From: Castanea sativa
Taxonomy: Eukaryota; Streptophyta; Magnoliopsida; Fagales; Fagaceae
Assembly (NCBI RefSeq): GCF_040712315.1
Contig: NC_134018.1
Coordinates: 1,860,001-1,924,000 of the forward strand
Direction: 5' to 3'
Length of the DNA stretch: 64,000 bases
The notes below the pieces were generated by a model. The model saw only the letters and a program-made list of their open reading frames with translations. It made no database searches and was not told the DNA's origin. The position numbers and the translations under genes are program-made. Positions 10,617 through 22,659 of the stretch are shown one piece after another; within the stretch, counting starts at the first letter, position 1; each line of letters opens with the position of its first letter.

Positions 10617-12330
10617 CACTAAAAGTAATAAAATATAATTTAATACTAAAAATTAATAAAAATATAATTTAATAATTAATTTAAATATAAGATGAAACTC
10701 GAGGACCAAAATTAATAGAATATGATTTAATAATCATTAAAATGACTGAAATACCCCTAAGACTAAAAAAAGGGGCAAGATACCCCATAAACTTAGAAAA
10801 TGATTGAAACACCCCTACCACCCAAAAAATGACTGAAATACCCCCAGTGATGTCTTCAGACCTTGTAGTGGCGGTGGCAGATCGGACCTTGTGGTGGCAG
10901 ATCGGACCCACCACCACTTCCACTAGTAAAAACCCATTACTCTCTTTTGCTCCATCACTTATTTCACTCCTCACTTTCTTTACATTCCACCTCTCACAGC
11001 TCCTCTTCTCCTCACCCTATCCCCATTCCCCTACTTACCCTTTTGAGCTCTTTCTCAACCTCGTCAGATTTTTTCTCGTTTTGGACTCTTCGGCTTCAGT
11101 ATCGCCAGATTTTCGGACCCGGGCTAAGGTTTCTCTAAGTTTTGTGTTGTTTGTGGCGGCCTGTGCTATGTCTGGGTTTGTGGGGTTAGTGTATGTATTG
11201 TAGGTTCTAATTTTGTTTTTTGTTTTTTTTTTTTCATTTTTCATTTTGTTTAAATTGATAAATTAATTTTAAAAAATCAAAGGTTGTGTGGATGCTGATT
11301 TGTCTTTTTTATTACTATTTTATGTTGACGTGCATTTTAAAATATTATTTTATTGGTCATGTCAGCCTTTAGTGTACCAATAGTAAACTCTGTTTGCCAC
11401 GTCAGTTTTTTCAGTTAGTTGGGTGACAGTAAGGACTTAAATGTCACACGTTAATTGGTTTAGGAACTAAAAGTGATAAATGAAAATGTAAAAACCAAAA
11501 TGGAAAAAAGCCAAAATGTAGGAACCAAAAGTGTATTTATGCCAATATAATTTAATAATCCTTGATAATAACTGAAATATCCCTAAGACTAAAAAAATGC
11601 CAACTTACCCTATAAACTTAAAAAATGACCGAAACACCCCCACCACCCAAAAAATGGCTGAAATACCCCCTGCAACATAAAAAATAACCAAAATACCCTT
11701 GAACCTAAAAAAGACCAAAGTACCCTTGAAACCTAAAAAAATTAATCCTAAAAATTAATAAAATATAGTTTATTACTAAAAATTAATAAAATATAATTTA
11801 ATAATTAATAAAAATATAAGATGAAACTCGAGGACCAAAATTAATAAAATATAATTTAATAATCATTAAAATGACTGAAATACTCCTAAGACTAAAAAAA
11901 GGGCAAGATACCCCATAAACTTAAAAAATGACTAAAACACCCCTACCACCCAAAAAATGACTGAAATAACCCCTACAACATCACCAAAAAAAAAAAAAAA
12001 AACCAAAATACCCTTGAAGCCTAAAAAAGACCAAAATACCCTTGAAACCTAAAAAAAGACCGAAATTAATCAAATATAATTTAATAATCCTTGAAAATAA
12101 CTAAAATACCCCTAAGACTAAAAAAAAGGCCAACTTACCCGATAAACTTAAAAAATTACTGAAACACCCCTACCACCCAAAAAAATGGTTGAAATACTCC
12201 CGAAACATGAAAAAGAACTAATATACATTTGAAGCCTAAAAAAAAAAGACCAAAATACCATTGAAATCTTAAAAAAAAAATTAAAAAAAAAAAAAAAAGA
12301 CCAAAAAAACACTGAAACCTAAAAATTACT
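10617..12330. repeat. Degenerate A-rich minisatellite, duplicated and interrupted
   Basis: Units of about 25-35 bp of the form AAAAAATGACTGAAATACCCC recur many times. A larger block at 10617-10860 (ATAAGATGAAACTCGAGGACC, then GGGGCAAGATACCCC) is repeated at about 11750-11990. A non-repeat segment of about 700 bp (10861-11560) separates them, and its right part looks like the end of a dispersed repeat (GGAACTAAAAGTG and similar). No coding function is seen. Confidence 0.75.
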
Positions 12331-12339
12331 AAAAACCGT

Positions 12340-12975
12340 GGTTTTTAGACCCGAACCGTTTAATGAACCGTAAAAGAAAAAGGTTCAAGGTTTTTGAGGT
12401 CAGACCGAGGTCGAACCGTGATAACGTCATAGTTAATTTAATAATTATTTAAATATAAATAAATATATTAAATTAATATAAATAGAAAATTGAACTAAAA
12501 TAATCCAATTATATATAAATATTTATATTTCAAATATATATTTTCATATCATAACTTTTACCAGACAAATAAGAAATATCAAATCCTAAGCAAATTTGGA
12601 TATAATATCTATTTAGTTATTTATATATTGATTAGTTAAACTTGTAATAATAATAATAACATAAGAATTAGAAAGACACTCACATAAAATAAAATAAAAT
12701 ATTTAATAATTTTAAATTGAAATAATTATTTAATAATTTTAGAATGTTATGAACAAAATAATACATTCTACACAACTATGTAGAATGTCCTGCTCAAAAG
12801 AATACATTCTAACCATATAGATTGTCCTGCACAAAAGAATACATTCTAATTGTCTAGAATGTTATAATAAAGTTTCCAACTGTGATGTGTGTCTATATAT
12901 ATTAAAGTTTGAAACTTTATTATAAATATCAAAATGTCATAGTAACTACTTCAAAATAGGTGCCCAAAGTATCAC
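12340..12975. other. AT-rich stretch, nothing recognised
   Basis: A short GC-richer patch (GAACCGTTTAATGAACCG) near 12350 is followed by AT-rich sequence with repeated ACATTCTA and TAGAATGT words. No gene or element end is recognised. Confidence 0.4.
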
Positions 12976-15900
12976 CTACTGCATGTCATCAAATGATAAG
13001 CGCTGAGCACCGGGAGATTGGATATCCACTGCAGAATCACCATCACCATCACCATCACCATCACCATCCTACGAATTAAGAATCACACAATGGATTAGTG
13101 TACTAAACAACAAAGTTAGTAGCTGAATGACATAATATCACCAGTATTACTACCAAGTGCCACATTAGCAATTAAAACACACTCAAAATTTGAGATTTCA
13201 ATTAAGCATTCGAACATTCTATTCCTTCAAAAAATCTCAAATTTATTTCCTCCCAAATGATCCATAAAAGGCAACCCAGAGGAGCTCCCCACAAAGTAAA
13301 ACAAGTTATTTTACCACATAGTCCAGGCCAAATAATGAGCAGGTCTTGCACCAAAAAACAGCCTTGAATTGCAGTAAGGTACTTAGACTAGTGTGGTAAA
13401 AAGTGTAGGGAAAAGGTTCAAACCTTAACTCTAACTCTCCTAAAAAGACCCAAACAATACATTAAGTTATATGAGAAACATGTTTTAGATATCACATTCT
13501 ATATTAGCAGAACCCTTAAATAAGTTCAATTAAATAAGCTGTATCTTTCAAACTTATTTCCTTCAAGTGGGCACTCTCATGTTGCCCTATCCAACTTATT
13601 CAGTTCATTCATAAAGTCACTCATAATTAACAAACTAAAAAACACATAACAAAAGTGACACCACTCTTCAACCAATACATAAAAGCAAACTTCCCTAGTA
13701 TCAATCAATTATTATGCCTTACAAATCACAATATTTTATGTCTCTCCATCCTTCCTCCCCTCTCTTCTACTTCTTTCTCAAATTCAAATAAACCCAATTG
13801 TCTTATTTTGCTAAAAGGAAACTAATTCCTTCAAGATAACTTCTAAAAACCCATTTGCTCTATAATATCTCAACAAGATTGCATCTTTGAATGAAATTTG
13901 TGACACAATGAAACTCTGATATTGGCCACAACAAAGACAACGTGAACTTATTTTACATGAGAGCCGCTGACCCATTTGAAACCTAAGTAAAATTAAGACA
14001 TACATACATAATAGGCATAGATAGAGATTGAACTAAACAAGAGACACAACTGTACTATATCTGACCCTCATGGGTATAGTCTTTAATGAGTTGTTCAATA
14101 AGGCATTCCACTTACATGGTACAAATTTTGGATTATTGAAGATGTTACTGTGTTTTGAAGGAAAGAAAAGCATGGCGTTTGCTATTATCATAGGGCCACA
14201 ATCTACATTACCATATCTAATAAACACGCACATGCATATATCTAATACATATGACACACAACATACCTTGTATTCAAACTTCTTACCATAGACATAGTGG
14301 GAAACGATGGGCACAGCTGGGTCAACATCCTTCACATTAACCTCACTTCAGCTTCAAGGGCATCATAACGAGTGCATTTCTCCTTCATTGCTTCTACTTG
14401 AGTAGTCAACTCCATAACCCTTTGGTCAGTTGCAGTAGATGTTGGACGTGGTGTATTGTCATCCATTGAACTTGCACGATTGCCAAAGGGGGTTGGACCA
14501 AAGACTACCCCTTTGACACGGCCACCTCTCTCTGCATCGATGACCTGTCCAAATGCATCTTCAGGCTACCAAAGTATGACAACCTCAATGTCATTTCCCT
14601 GCAATTGTGACCCCGTTGCCATAAGCTGTTTCATCTTTGCCTAGTACTCACAAATAAACAAGACAACATATGAGCAACGAGGGCAATAATACACATGCCA
14701 ACATGAGTAATATACTTTTATATATATATAAAAGTTGGGTTAGAATTATTATAAAAGAAAAAAAAAAGTTGGGTTAGAGCTATACCATGCGTACTTAGAA
14801 CCCAAAACATATATATTGTGTCCTTAAGAGTTTCCATCAAATATCTAAGCATATCAGAAATTAAGAACCAACATGTGAAGAACTACAATGTTTTGAACCT
14901 AGAAGTTTCCTAGTTCATATACAACACATGTAAGAAATAGTTGTATAAACCCAACCCAAGAGAAGGGGAAGGGGAAATTCAAACAAGTGACCTCTGCTTT
15001 ATGAGGTGTGGCCTCAGTCAATTGTACTACTGCTTGGGATTGACTACTCTATACATGAATTCATAAATAAACAATTTATGAATTGTTAATGGATTAGTAC
15101 GAACGTTTTCACCCAAGAATCTAGAAGTTCCCAAATAAACAAAGGGCTTGCAAGTATTTAATAAATACAACTAGTGTTTTGATAGAAGCTCCCAAAAAAA
15201 TTTAACTTTGAGACCTTAACTTATCATCTACACCAATACATGCATCTTACTATATTAAACCTCTATGGAGCACATAACATACTCTAGTTCCTGCATATGT
15301 ACCTTATATACAATCCATAAGCCATGCAAAACCAGGCACATGATCATGAAGATGCACATGTAATGAACCATATGAACCAGCAGCTTCAATCTTAAATAGT
15401 TCTTCGCCATCAAAGAACTTCTTTCCAACTCAAAATACAATACATTCAAATTACTAATATAATTTGTTACAAACTTACAATGTTCGCTTCCGCAGTGGCA
15501 TTCACAGTAGTACCATCACGGTGAGAATACGCCGCTTCATACATCTCACTTCTCTCTAGTTGCCTGCCTTTCTTTTTTGTCTACAACATGGTCAATACAT
15601 TCAGCATTTATTCCTACTTTAGAACACAAAATAATATAAGCTTTGTTATTTTAAGCATATTATTAATATATATAATATTGTTCTTACAATGCTATCTTCC
15701 GTCTGGGCCATGCTTTTGATCCCAGCATATGCAGCTTCATTTGCTTCCCATGCCACTCTTTGTTATCTTTCGACAGCTCCTACAAATATTTCAAGAAAGT
15801 CACTACCAATTACAATAACAAGCTATTATATAATACTCTTGAGCATGGAACCTATAAAAGAAAAACATCTATACTACTGTAACTATTACTACCATGCCGT

Positions 15901-16117
15901 CGTCAAAGAACCAATACTCCACCAAGCCATGAAATTAATTGTCATCAACCTCCGGCAGTGATAGCTGAAGTAAATCTTCCTTAGTTATGCTCGGCTTGCA
16001 GTACGTCTCCTTTAACTCTAATTTGTGGCCCCTCCACAACTTCCCAATCCATGAGAGTGCCCATTTCATTTGCTTGGTAGGTGGGGTGCGGTTTGCAAGA
16101 ATTATCCATCGTGCCTA

Positions 16118-16198
16118 ACATGTGTAAAGTTGAATTAATAAATGTCACATTTTTAACATAATAGCAAACTGACATAAAGCTTTAAACAAGTAATAAAG
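16118..16198. repeat. 80-bp repeat copy 1 inside the transposase introns
   Basis: The segment starting ATGTGTAAAGTTGAATTAA and ending TTTAAACAAGTAATAAAG is repeated with few differences at about 16920-17000. Confidence 0.85.
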
Positions 16199-16919
16199 AG
16201 TGAAGAATTTGAAAGAGAGAGAATTTGAAAGTGTCAGGGAAGATACTTTAAAATTCTTTATAACATTTTATCCATAAATAAAATAAAATTCTTTCATTGT
16301 ACTTCATCTTTTCTAATGATTTGCTACAATTTCTTATTAGCCAACAAACTTTGGGCAGCTCTGTGAGGGCCCTCCAGATCTCGGATTTGTGCATATAAGG
16401 TATTGTTGGAAAGCTTATAAGACTATCTTTACAATGGAATCAAAATTTTAGATGATGTAGAAAGAACTACGTATATATTATGATTAAATGTGCTAGTCTT
16501 TAATATAAGATATGGTCTTTTGGTCTCTAATATCTAGTTCCAAATTAACAGTGGGCCATTCAATACTAAAAATATGTTCCCCTCCCTGGCCAGAAGAATT
16601 GAGCATATGACATATACCTTGTTATTGCTGCATAATTATAAACTTTTTTTTTTAGAAAAGGCATCAAACCAAGATAACAATTCCATTAAGGGATAACAAA
16701 TGTAAAGAATTTCGTTAGTGTCCTAGAGCAATCTGGCATTAAATTTCCTTTATGACTAATATCCTAAGCCCTAAAATGAAAGCTTTACCAGTGTGATGAA
16801 TAACCATGATCATCCTACAAAAACCAACAAGCAAACAGCAGAGAATTAACTTGACTAATAACCTGATATGCAAACTCTTTGGCTACAATAAACAGATTTA
16901 TTTATATATAAAAAAAAAA

Positions 16920-17000
16920 CATGTGTAAAGTTGAATTAACAAAGGTCACATTTTCAATATAATAACAAACTTTCATAAAGCTTTAAACAAGTAATAAAGA
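16920..17000. repeat. 80-bp repeat copy 2 inside the transposase introns
   Basis: Near-identical to 16118-16198, in the same orientation, about 800 bp away. Each copy sits just 3' on the plus strand to a different exon of the transposase relic, suggesting a local segmental duplication. Confidence 0.85.
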
Positions 17001-17300
17001 AACCCCTTTTACCATTGTTTTTTGCCTAATACCTAAATGGCTTCCCAACACCGATTCTTGTATTGTTGTGGCACAGAAGGCCAGCGAACATAATCAATTG
17101 GGCACATATCTTGCCTTCTTGCCACTGTTCCCAGCCACCTTGCCCCAAGATCCAGCATTCTTCCCGACTGGCTGGCCCGCTTTATTTAATTCCAAGAATA
17201 ATTTTTCCCTGGTGGCATATTCCAAATATCATCAAATCGGTTAGGTTCACGTTTATTGGGCATAATGACCACTCCACCTGCGGGTACGTCCTCAAGATCT

Positions 17301-18939
17301 ATTTAAACACCAAGTTGCATCACATTACAATGAAACACAAAAGAATGAAATGTCAAGAAACTAGCCAGTTGGATACTTGAATATTCCAAAAAACATATAA
17401 GTAAATTTATATTGTATCCTTATTAGTATAAGGATATTTAATGAAAATATTAAAACATATTAAGTCATAATCCTCATAATGTATGACAAGTGATGATATA
17501 TATAAAGAAGGTATAAAAAAAAATCTTGGATTATATAATAGGTAAAACTATCTTCTTCTTTTTTAGATTGTTATAATTATAATATAAAGTACAATCCACA
17601 TTGTATTTACAACAACAGAAAATTTGTATGTTTCTCATTACTTCATATTTTACTTTTGAAATGTTTAACCATGTTGGAGCAAAATCATCATTACTGACAA
17701 TCTGCAACATATCGCATGTTTGCTAGCAAATCTTATGCTTTGTGTGCAAAACCAAATTGGTAGTCTTGAAGTTATAGTTGAAGGTACTTTATTATTTACA
17801 ACCTAAGAAACAAAAAGAAGAAAACAAAATAGAAAGAGAAAGAGTCTTTTTCTTTTCCTTTTTCAGTCCTAAGTATCTCATTTTCCAAGTTTCCTCCAAG
17901 TGCACAATTTTAAATCAACTGTTGGATATGTATAAAGAATTTGTTGACATTGAAATATAAATATAGTCTATTGGTTTTATCATTGTTGTGAGTAATATTT
18001 AATCAGACGGCAATCTCATTTGATTGGGCTCCACCTGTACACTATTATGTCAAAAACATAAGGATTAATTTTTTGTCATTAAAGCAAAGGAAGAGTCACT
18101 CCCAAGGGAAAAAAAATTGTAATGCAAAATATATAATTATATCAAATTTTGATTCGAATCATTAGCCCCAAGTAAGTGCAAAAAAAAAAAATTTCTGTCA
18201 CGCATTAAGCCAACAATGATTTTAGGTACCAAGGAGTGCTGCTCAAGTTCATGATTCAGCTCAAGATTTACATATGTTACTATATTTCTTTGTTTTTTTA
18301 TTATAAATTATCACTCTTAGACTTTGACATATAAATGCTAATTTGGCGTTTATAGTTTTGATTCTAACAATTAATTATTAGACTTCAGGCTTTGTGAGAG
18401 TTGTGACAACCTATCTAAACACTTAACACCCACTTTGTTGAATATTTTCAGTAGCTGAGAAGCTAATTGAAATAGGTTTGGCAATAGCATTTTAATTACA
18501 ATTTCTAATATTGAGAAACCATGTTCCAAAACAAAACTTAGTCCATTTTTCGACTCTTTTGTACTATTATGTTAGGTTGCTACTTTTTCAGCCTCAAAAT
18601 AAAATAAAAAAGCTAGAGTCTTACTAAAGCTTATTGACCCAATTGTTCTGTATACAAATGAAGATGAAACCTAATAATTGGGTTTAGATACTTTTGTAAG
18701 GTGATAATATGCTTTAGTTAATTTCAAAGTAAAAACTAATTCTAGTTTTACCATAGTTGTACAGTAGAAAATAGTGAATAATATTCTATTTGCACAAAAT
18801 TCGACATGCCGTGTTAAGAATATAGACAAAATATAATCTAACAATGAGATTTTTAAAATATTAATTGAATAAAAAATTATTAGATGTTCCACTTGATTTG
18901 TCCATTGAATCAATAACGTACACTTTCTTTTTTTGAGTG

Positions 18940-18945
<6 letters not shown>
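17301..18945. other. AT-rich stretch, nothing recognised
   Basis: Mostly A/T-rich sequence with poly-A and poly-T runs. Short open frames show no family resemblance. Confidence 0.5.
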
Positions 18946-18980
<35 letters not shown>

Positions 18981-19018
18981 ATATAATATAATATAATATA
19001 ATACAATATAATATAATG
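18946..19018. repeat. Compound microsatellite (AT)n then (AATAT)n
   Basis: An AT run of about 30 bases continues into ATAAT/AATAT pentamers with one interruption (ATACA). Confidence 0.95.
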
Positions 19019-19590
19019 TACTCACATTTTGCATAAGTATGCGTACAAATCACTATAAAAACATGGAGAAGGAAAGACTTCGGCCTTAGGGAAGGCAGAT
19101 GTAAGTGTCTACAATAATGTCAATGTAAAAGTAGGAAGTCATGTTCAAATATCATAATTTATAATAATTTTCCTAGAAACATATTTATTAACACATTAAT
19201 AGTGAAACTATCAACTTCTGATTATCTTACAAAATTACTTAAATTGGATTTTATTTATTAAAAACAAAACAAATTTACAACAGATATAGAAATAATTATT
19301 AAAAAAACAAATATGAAAAAAAAATATAGGAATGGAATTTCATAATCATGCTATTGAGTACAAATTTAGAAAATAGTAATAATAAATCCTTAAGACGGTT
19401 GCTCTTTAGTCAACTCCAACGATTTTCTAAAAACTCAATTTCAAACAAATTTTATAACACATTTTCTTTTCTTAATGGTAGATAGATATATAAATGTTTT
19501 CAATTTAAATCATGTTAAGACATATGTAAATCATGTTAAGAACATATGTCATTTAGAATTGACTAATCCTATGACAAAATGCACTTTACC

Positions 19591-20466
19591 TGTAATTGGG
19601 CAAATTTAGGATGTGTTTAATACTTCAAGAAACAAGAGTTCAAGTCTAGTATTGAAGCCATGCAAATCTGTCCAAGAAACAAGTGAAGAAGTGCTAAGTC
19701 ATTAAAGCTCAACAGCTGCTCAATAGATACTATCTATCGAGGCTCAACAGATACTAGTTATCGAGAATTACGAAATCAAAATTTTCAGATTTGATTTTCG
19801 GCCCATGTTGACATGTATGTGTAGGGTTTCTTTTTTCACAACTCTAGACATATATAAGACTTATTTTCAAGGCTGTCACATAAGAGAATACAAGGAGAAC
19901 ACATGCAAAAGGTGACCGATGCCTTATTCTCTCAAAAAGAAGCTACTGCGTCTTTGCGCCTTAGGGTTTTATAACCAAGTACTTCTTGATCTTCATTGTT
20001 GATGAAGTAGAGAACTTTGTAGCCAACATTCTTCTTCCTCAAGTTGGTGAATGAGTCACGTACTGGGATTCATGCAAAGGAGTTAGTCACGTACTAAGAT
20101 CCGTGCATCAAAAATGTGACGTTCATATATTGAAAAGTTTAGACATTCTAAAGCGGTAGAAGGTTTCTACTGTGAGTTCATCTACGGGGATTGTAGAGTC
20201 TAGGGACAAATATTTTGTACTAGACCTGAAACTTCTCTTTACTATAGTGAATTGCTTTTCGGGAAAGTTTCCCCCCAGGTTTTTACTATGAAACTAGTTT
20301 GTTTCATTGGTTTTCTTATGTCATCATATATTGTCTTATTTACTTTTCCACTATGCATGATATTAATGTTTATCTGTTTTAACAAGGTTTATTCATAATA
20401 AATCTAATTAACAATCTAAGTTTAAAATTTGTAAATTTTATCAACCGGAGTCTAAATTTTCCAACA
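19591..20466 (+). repeat. Probable SIRE-like copia solo LTR
   Basis: The segment begins near TGTAATTGGGCAAATTTAGG and ends in TTTCCAACA. It contains ACATATATAAGAC near 19847 as a TATA region, a leader with CACATAAGAGAATACAAGG, and CCCCCCAGGTTTTTAC near 20270. The same layout occurs in the copia LTRs at 40874 and 58256. No primer site or coding sequence follows, so it reads as a solo LTR. Target duplications were not found, so the ends could be off by tens of bases. Confidence 0.62.
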
Positions 20467-20536
20467 TTAAGTAAAAATGATTTTTTAAAAAAGATTTTTA
20501 TCTAAGATTTCTATTTTAGCTTAATCTAAGTATATG

Positions 20537-20855
20537 AGGATAAAATTCATTTCAATACTCTAATTTTGTTTTTATTCATTAGTCTTCTAAGTTTCAAATT
20601 TATTCAATTTAGTCTTCTTCATTAACTGCTGTTAAATTTAAAAAAAAAATCTAAAAATTATTTTTCAATCATTAATTGGATTTTTTAAATAAAAATTTTG
20701 AAAGAAAAAATTTTAAATTTGGAAAATTAACTGCAATATTTGACAAAAGTTGATGAAGAAACATTAATTGAATAAATTTGAAACTTAGAGGACTAAAATT
20801 AATTCTGGTAAAATATAAAGGCTAAGTTTTATATTTTATCCTTATTTTTTATTTT
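20537..20855. repeat. Dispersed AT-rich repeat, copy 1
   Basis: Shares extended wording with about 63290-63610, for example ATTAATTGGATTTTTTAAAT, ATATTTGACAAAAGTT and TTAGAGGACTA. It is probably a non-coding part of a DNA element; the ends are not defined. Confidence 0.7.
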
Positions 20856-21248
20856 TATTTTTAAAATTTTTATAAGAAATCGTTGGAAATAACAGAAAAA
20901 GTAAATTGGGTATGTGATAAGTCAATTAACACAACAATTTTCATAACTTGTCTATGTGGTAAGTTGTAAGTGGTGAACAAAAAAGTGGTGGGTTTATGTG
21001 GGTCAACAATTCAACTACTCATAAGTCACCATGTGAACAAATTGTGGCAAAGTTGTAGAAATTATTATGGTACTAGACTTTCTCTAAAAATGGAAAAGAA
21101 ATTCAATTTTTTAATACTTTTTTTATGGAATTAAATAAGAAGAAGAGGACAAAAGTATAGATTAGGAGGATATTATCTATAAATACTATATAACCGAAAC
21201 CTTTGACATTTTGTTGACATTCTAAAATTTTAACATTCAATCTCTTCT

Positions 21249-21506
21249 ATTGGTTCAAATCTGTCTAGGATTGGTCATATTGTTTATGACATACAATGCT
21301 TGGCTCAAGGTTTGCATTGGGTGCATTTTAGCTGAGTAAACCGGGATGCTAATTACTCTATGGCACACTTGTTGGCTAGATTTTCTAGGAATGTGTATGG
21401 GCATATGTATGGGATGGAAGATTCTATTCCACCAGCTTTGGAAGCATTGTATCGTGATTCTTTATCTTTGAATGAATGAAAGTTATGTTTGGTTTCAAAA
21501 AAAATT
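21249..21506 (+). pseudogene. LINE (non-LTR retrotransposon) 3' end, RNase H tail
   Basis: The frame encodes SRIGHIVYDIQCLAQGLHW, then VNRDANYSMAHLLARFSRN and PPALEALYRDSLSLNE before a TGA at 21477-21479. VNRxAN..AHxLA is the C-terminal signature of the RNase H-like domain that ends plant LINE polyproteins. One in-frame TGA lies before VNRD. A short 3' UTR and an A8 run (21499-21506) follow, as expected of a 5'-truncated LINE insertion. Only about 77 residues remain. Confidence 0.8.
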
Positions 21507-22349
21507 ATTTATATGCAACGTAAATCTAAAGTGATTTAGAGGTAGAGTCATGGTGAGTGACATAATGGACATGCAAATATCTATGGTCTTGGTAGTTAGT
21601 TACCTAACTTACCTTTACCTCAAGTAGGTAACAACCGACACCATATTTATTGGCTGGTTTTTAAGGTAATTTTACAATCACTAAAAATAGTTGGGGGGAC
21701 ACCATGAGTAGTTTTTTTTTTTTTTTTTTGAGAAACCAGCATGAGTAGTTAATATAATATATAGAGACACTATTTGATCCAAATATCTTAATTAAGCCCA
21801 ATAAATATGTGTTTAACTATATTATATTAACTATTCATTTTTCTCATTATTACTCAAAGTAGGAATTTATCATATGTATACCTAACATTTTTCCTACAAC
21901 AACAGCTTACCACCTAATATTTATTGTGAAAATGTTGTAACAATATCCCCACTCATGAGTGGAGAAAGTCAGCCATTTGTGTAATATTTTCCAGTTTATG
22001 TCTTCTAGTCCTGTAAAAAACTTGTTCAATATAATAATATCCCTCAGTTTGTTGTATCTTGTTCTATGTTCTATTCCATATTTTGCTGTTATTTTCTATA
22101 GTATTTTAGCAATATATGTCATTAATAAGCTTCCATGATCTTCTTACACTCTCATTATCAAGCTAGTGTGTTCGTCTTGTAGTTATAGTTCGTCCTTATT
22201 CTCTTTCACTTCTTTTACTTTCCCGTAGCTTCCTTCTTGATGTTTTAAGTTTAGTTTTCATCATTTAGTTGTTCTTTGTCTACTAGTTTAGTCTTCGTCA
22301 CTTTCTTTCTTTGTATTTTTGCTTAGTCTTCGTCACTTTCTCCCATAAT
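21507..22349. other. AT-rich stretch upstream of the viral relic
   Basis: Contains a T20-type run near 21713-21730 and a pyrimidine-rich part near 22180-22340 with a doubled CTTCGTCACTTTC. This could be the non-coding leader or promoter region of the viral relic or an LTR, but no ends are defined. Confidence 0.4.
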
Positions 22350-22361
22350 TGGTATCAGAGC
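22350..22361 (+). other. tRNA-Met primer binding site
   Basis: A perfect TGGTATCAGAGC, complementary to the initiator tRNA-Met 3' end. It lies 300 bp before the movement-protein start. Both caulimovirids and copia elements use this site; the next gene favours the former. Confidence 0.8.
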
Positions 22362-22659
22362 CTGCTATGCAACACAAAACTGCTAAAGCCTTGCAACCAG
22401 TTTCACTCTCCTTTGATTAGTATACTTTGATTATTGTCCTGATTAGTATGCTTTGTGATTTACAGTTGCCACAATAAATGGATCCTCTGTGTTAATCACA
22501 TCAGAAAACTGGATTTGATAATCAGGTAGAACACTAAGGGGTTGTACTAAAAGTGTCAAAGAATTATTTTTCCTGAGTCATCTTGTGGACGTGAGCCTAG
22601 GAGTGGCGTTTTAGTCCTGTCAGACCTTAGAAAAATAGTTCTTCATTTTAGAAACTATC

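Larger units (their letters stand above)
12976..17300 (-). pseudogene. Decayed plant transposase gene, Transposase_24 (Ptta/En/Spm) type
   Basis: Several minus-strand exons can be read. About 17300-17037 encodes NRFDDIWNMPPGKNYSW and RWLGTVARRQDMCPIDYVRW, with one in-frame TAA near 17187. About 16130-15970 encodes MGTLMDWEVVEGPQIRVKGD. About 15580-15487 encodes KKKGRQLERSEMYEAAYSHRDG, bounded by TTGTAG and GTAAGT. About 14640-14350 encodes DAERGGRVKGVVFGPTPFGNR with a TAG before it. A last exon, 13068-12976, encodes an Asp-Gly repeat and ends FDDMQ stop. The conserved words match the Transposase_24 family carried by CACTA elements. Exon limits are approximate, introns are long and AT-rich, and no element termini were found. 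It could also be a domesticated or host-located relic. Confidence 0.65.

Noticed and set aside
10393..10617. Complete CACTA element
   Set aside because: Hairpin units fit, but neither end shows CACTA and no 3-bp duplication is visible; kept only as a repeat tract.
10829..11203. 124-codon plus-strand open frame with hydrophobic stretches
   Set aside because: It starts inside minisatellite sequence and shows no family resemblance; a chance frame in GC-richer DNA.
13030..13068. Poly-His-like CATCACCAT repeat on the plus strand
   Set aside because: On the minus strand it reads as an Asp-Gly repeat at the end of the transposase relic, which fits the context better.
22350..22361. Copia 5' LTR ending at this primer site
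   Set aside because: No copia coding sequence follows and no TG-start LTR could be defined upstream; the next frame is a viral-type movement protein.
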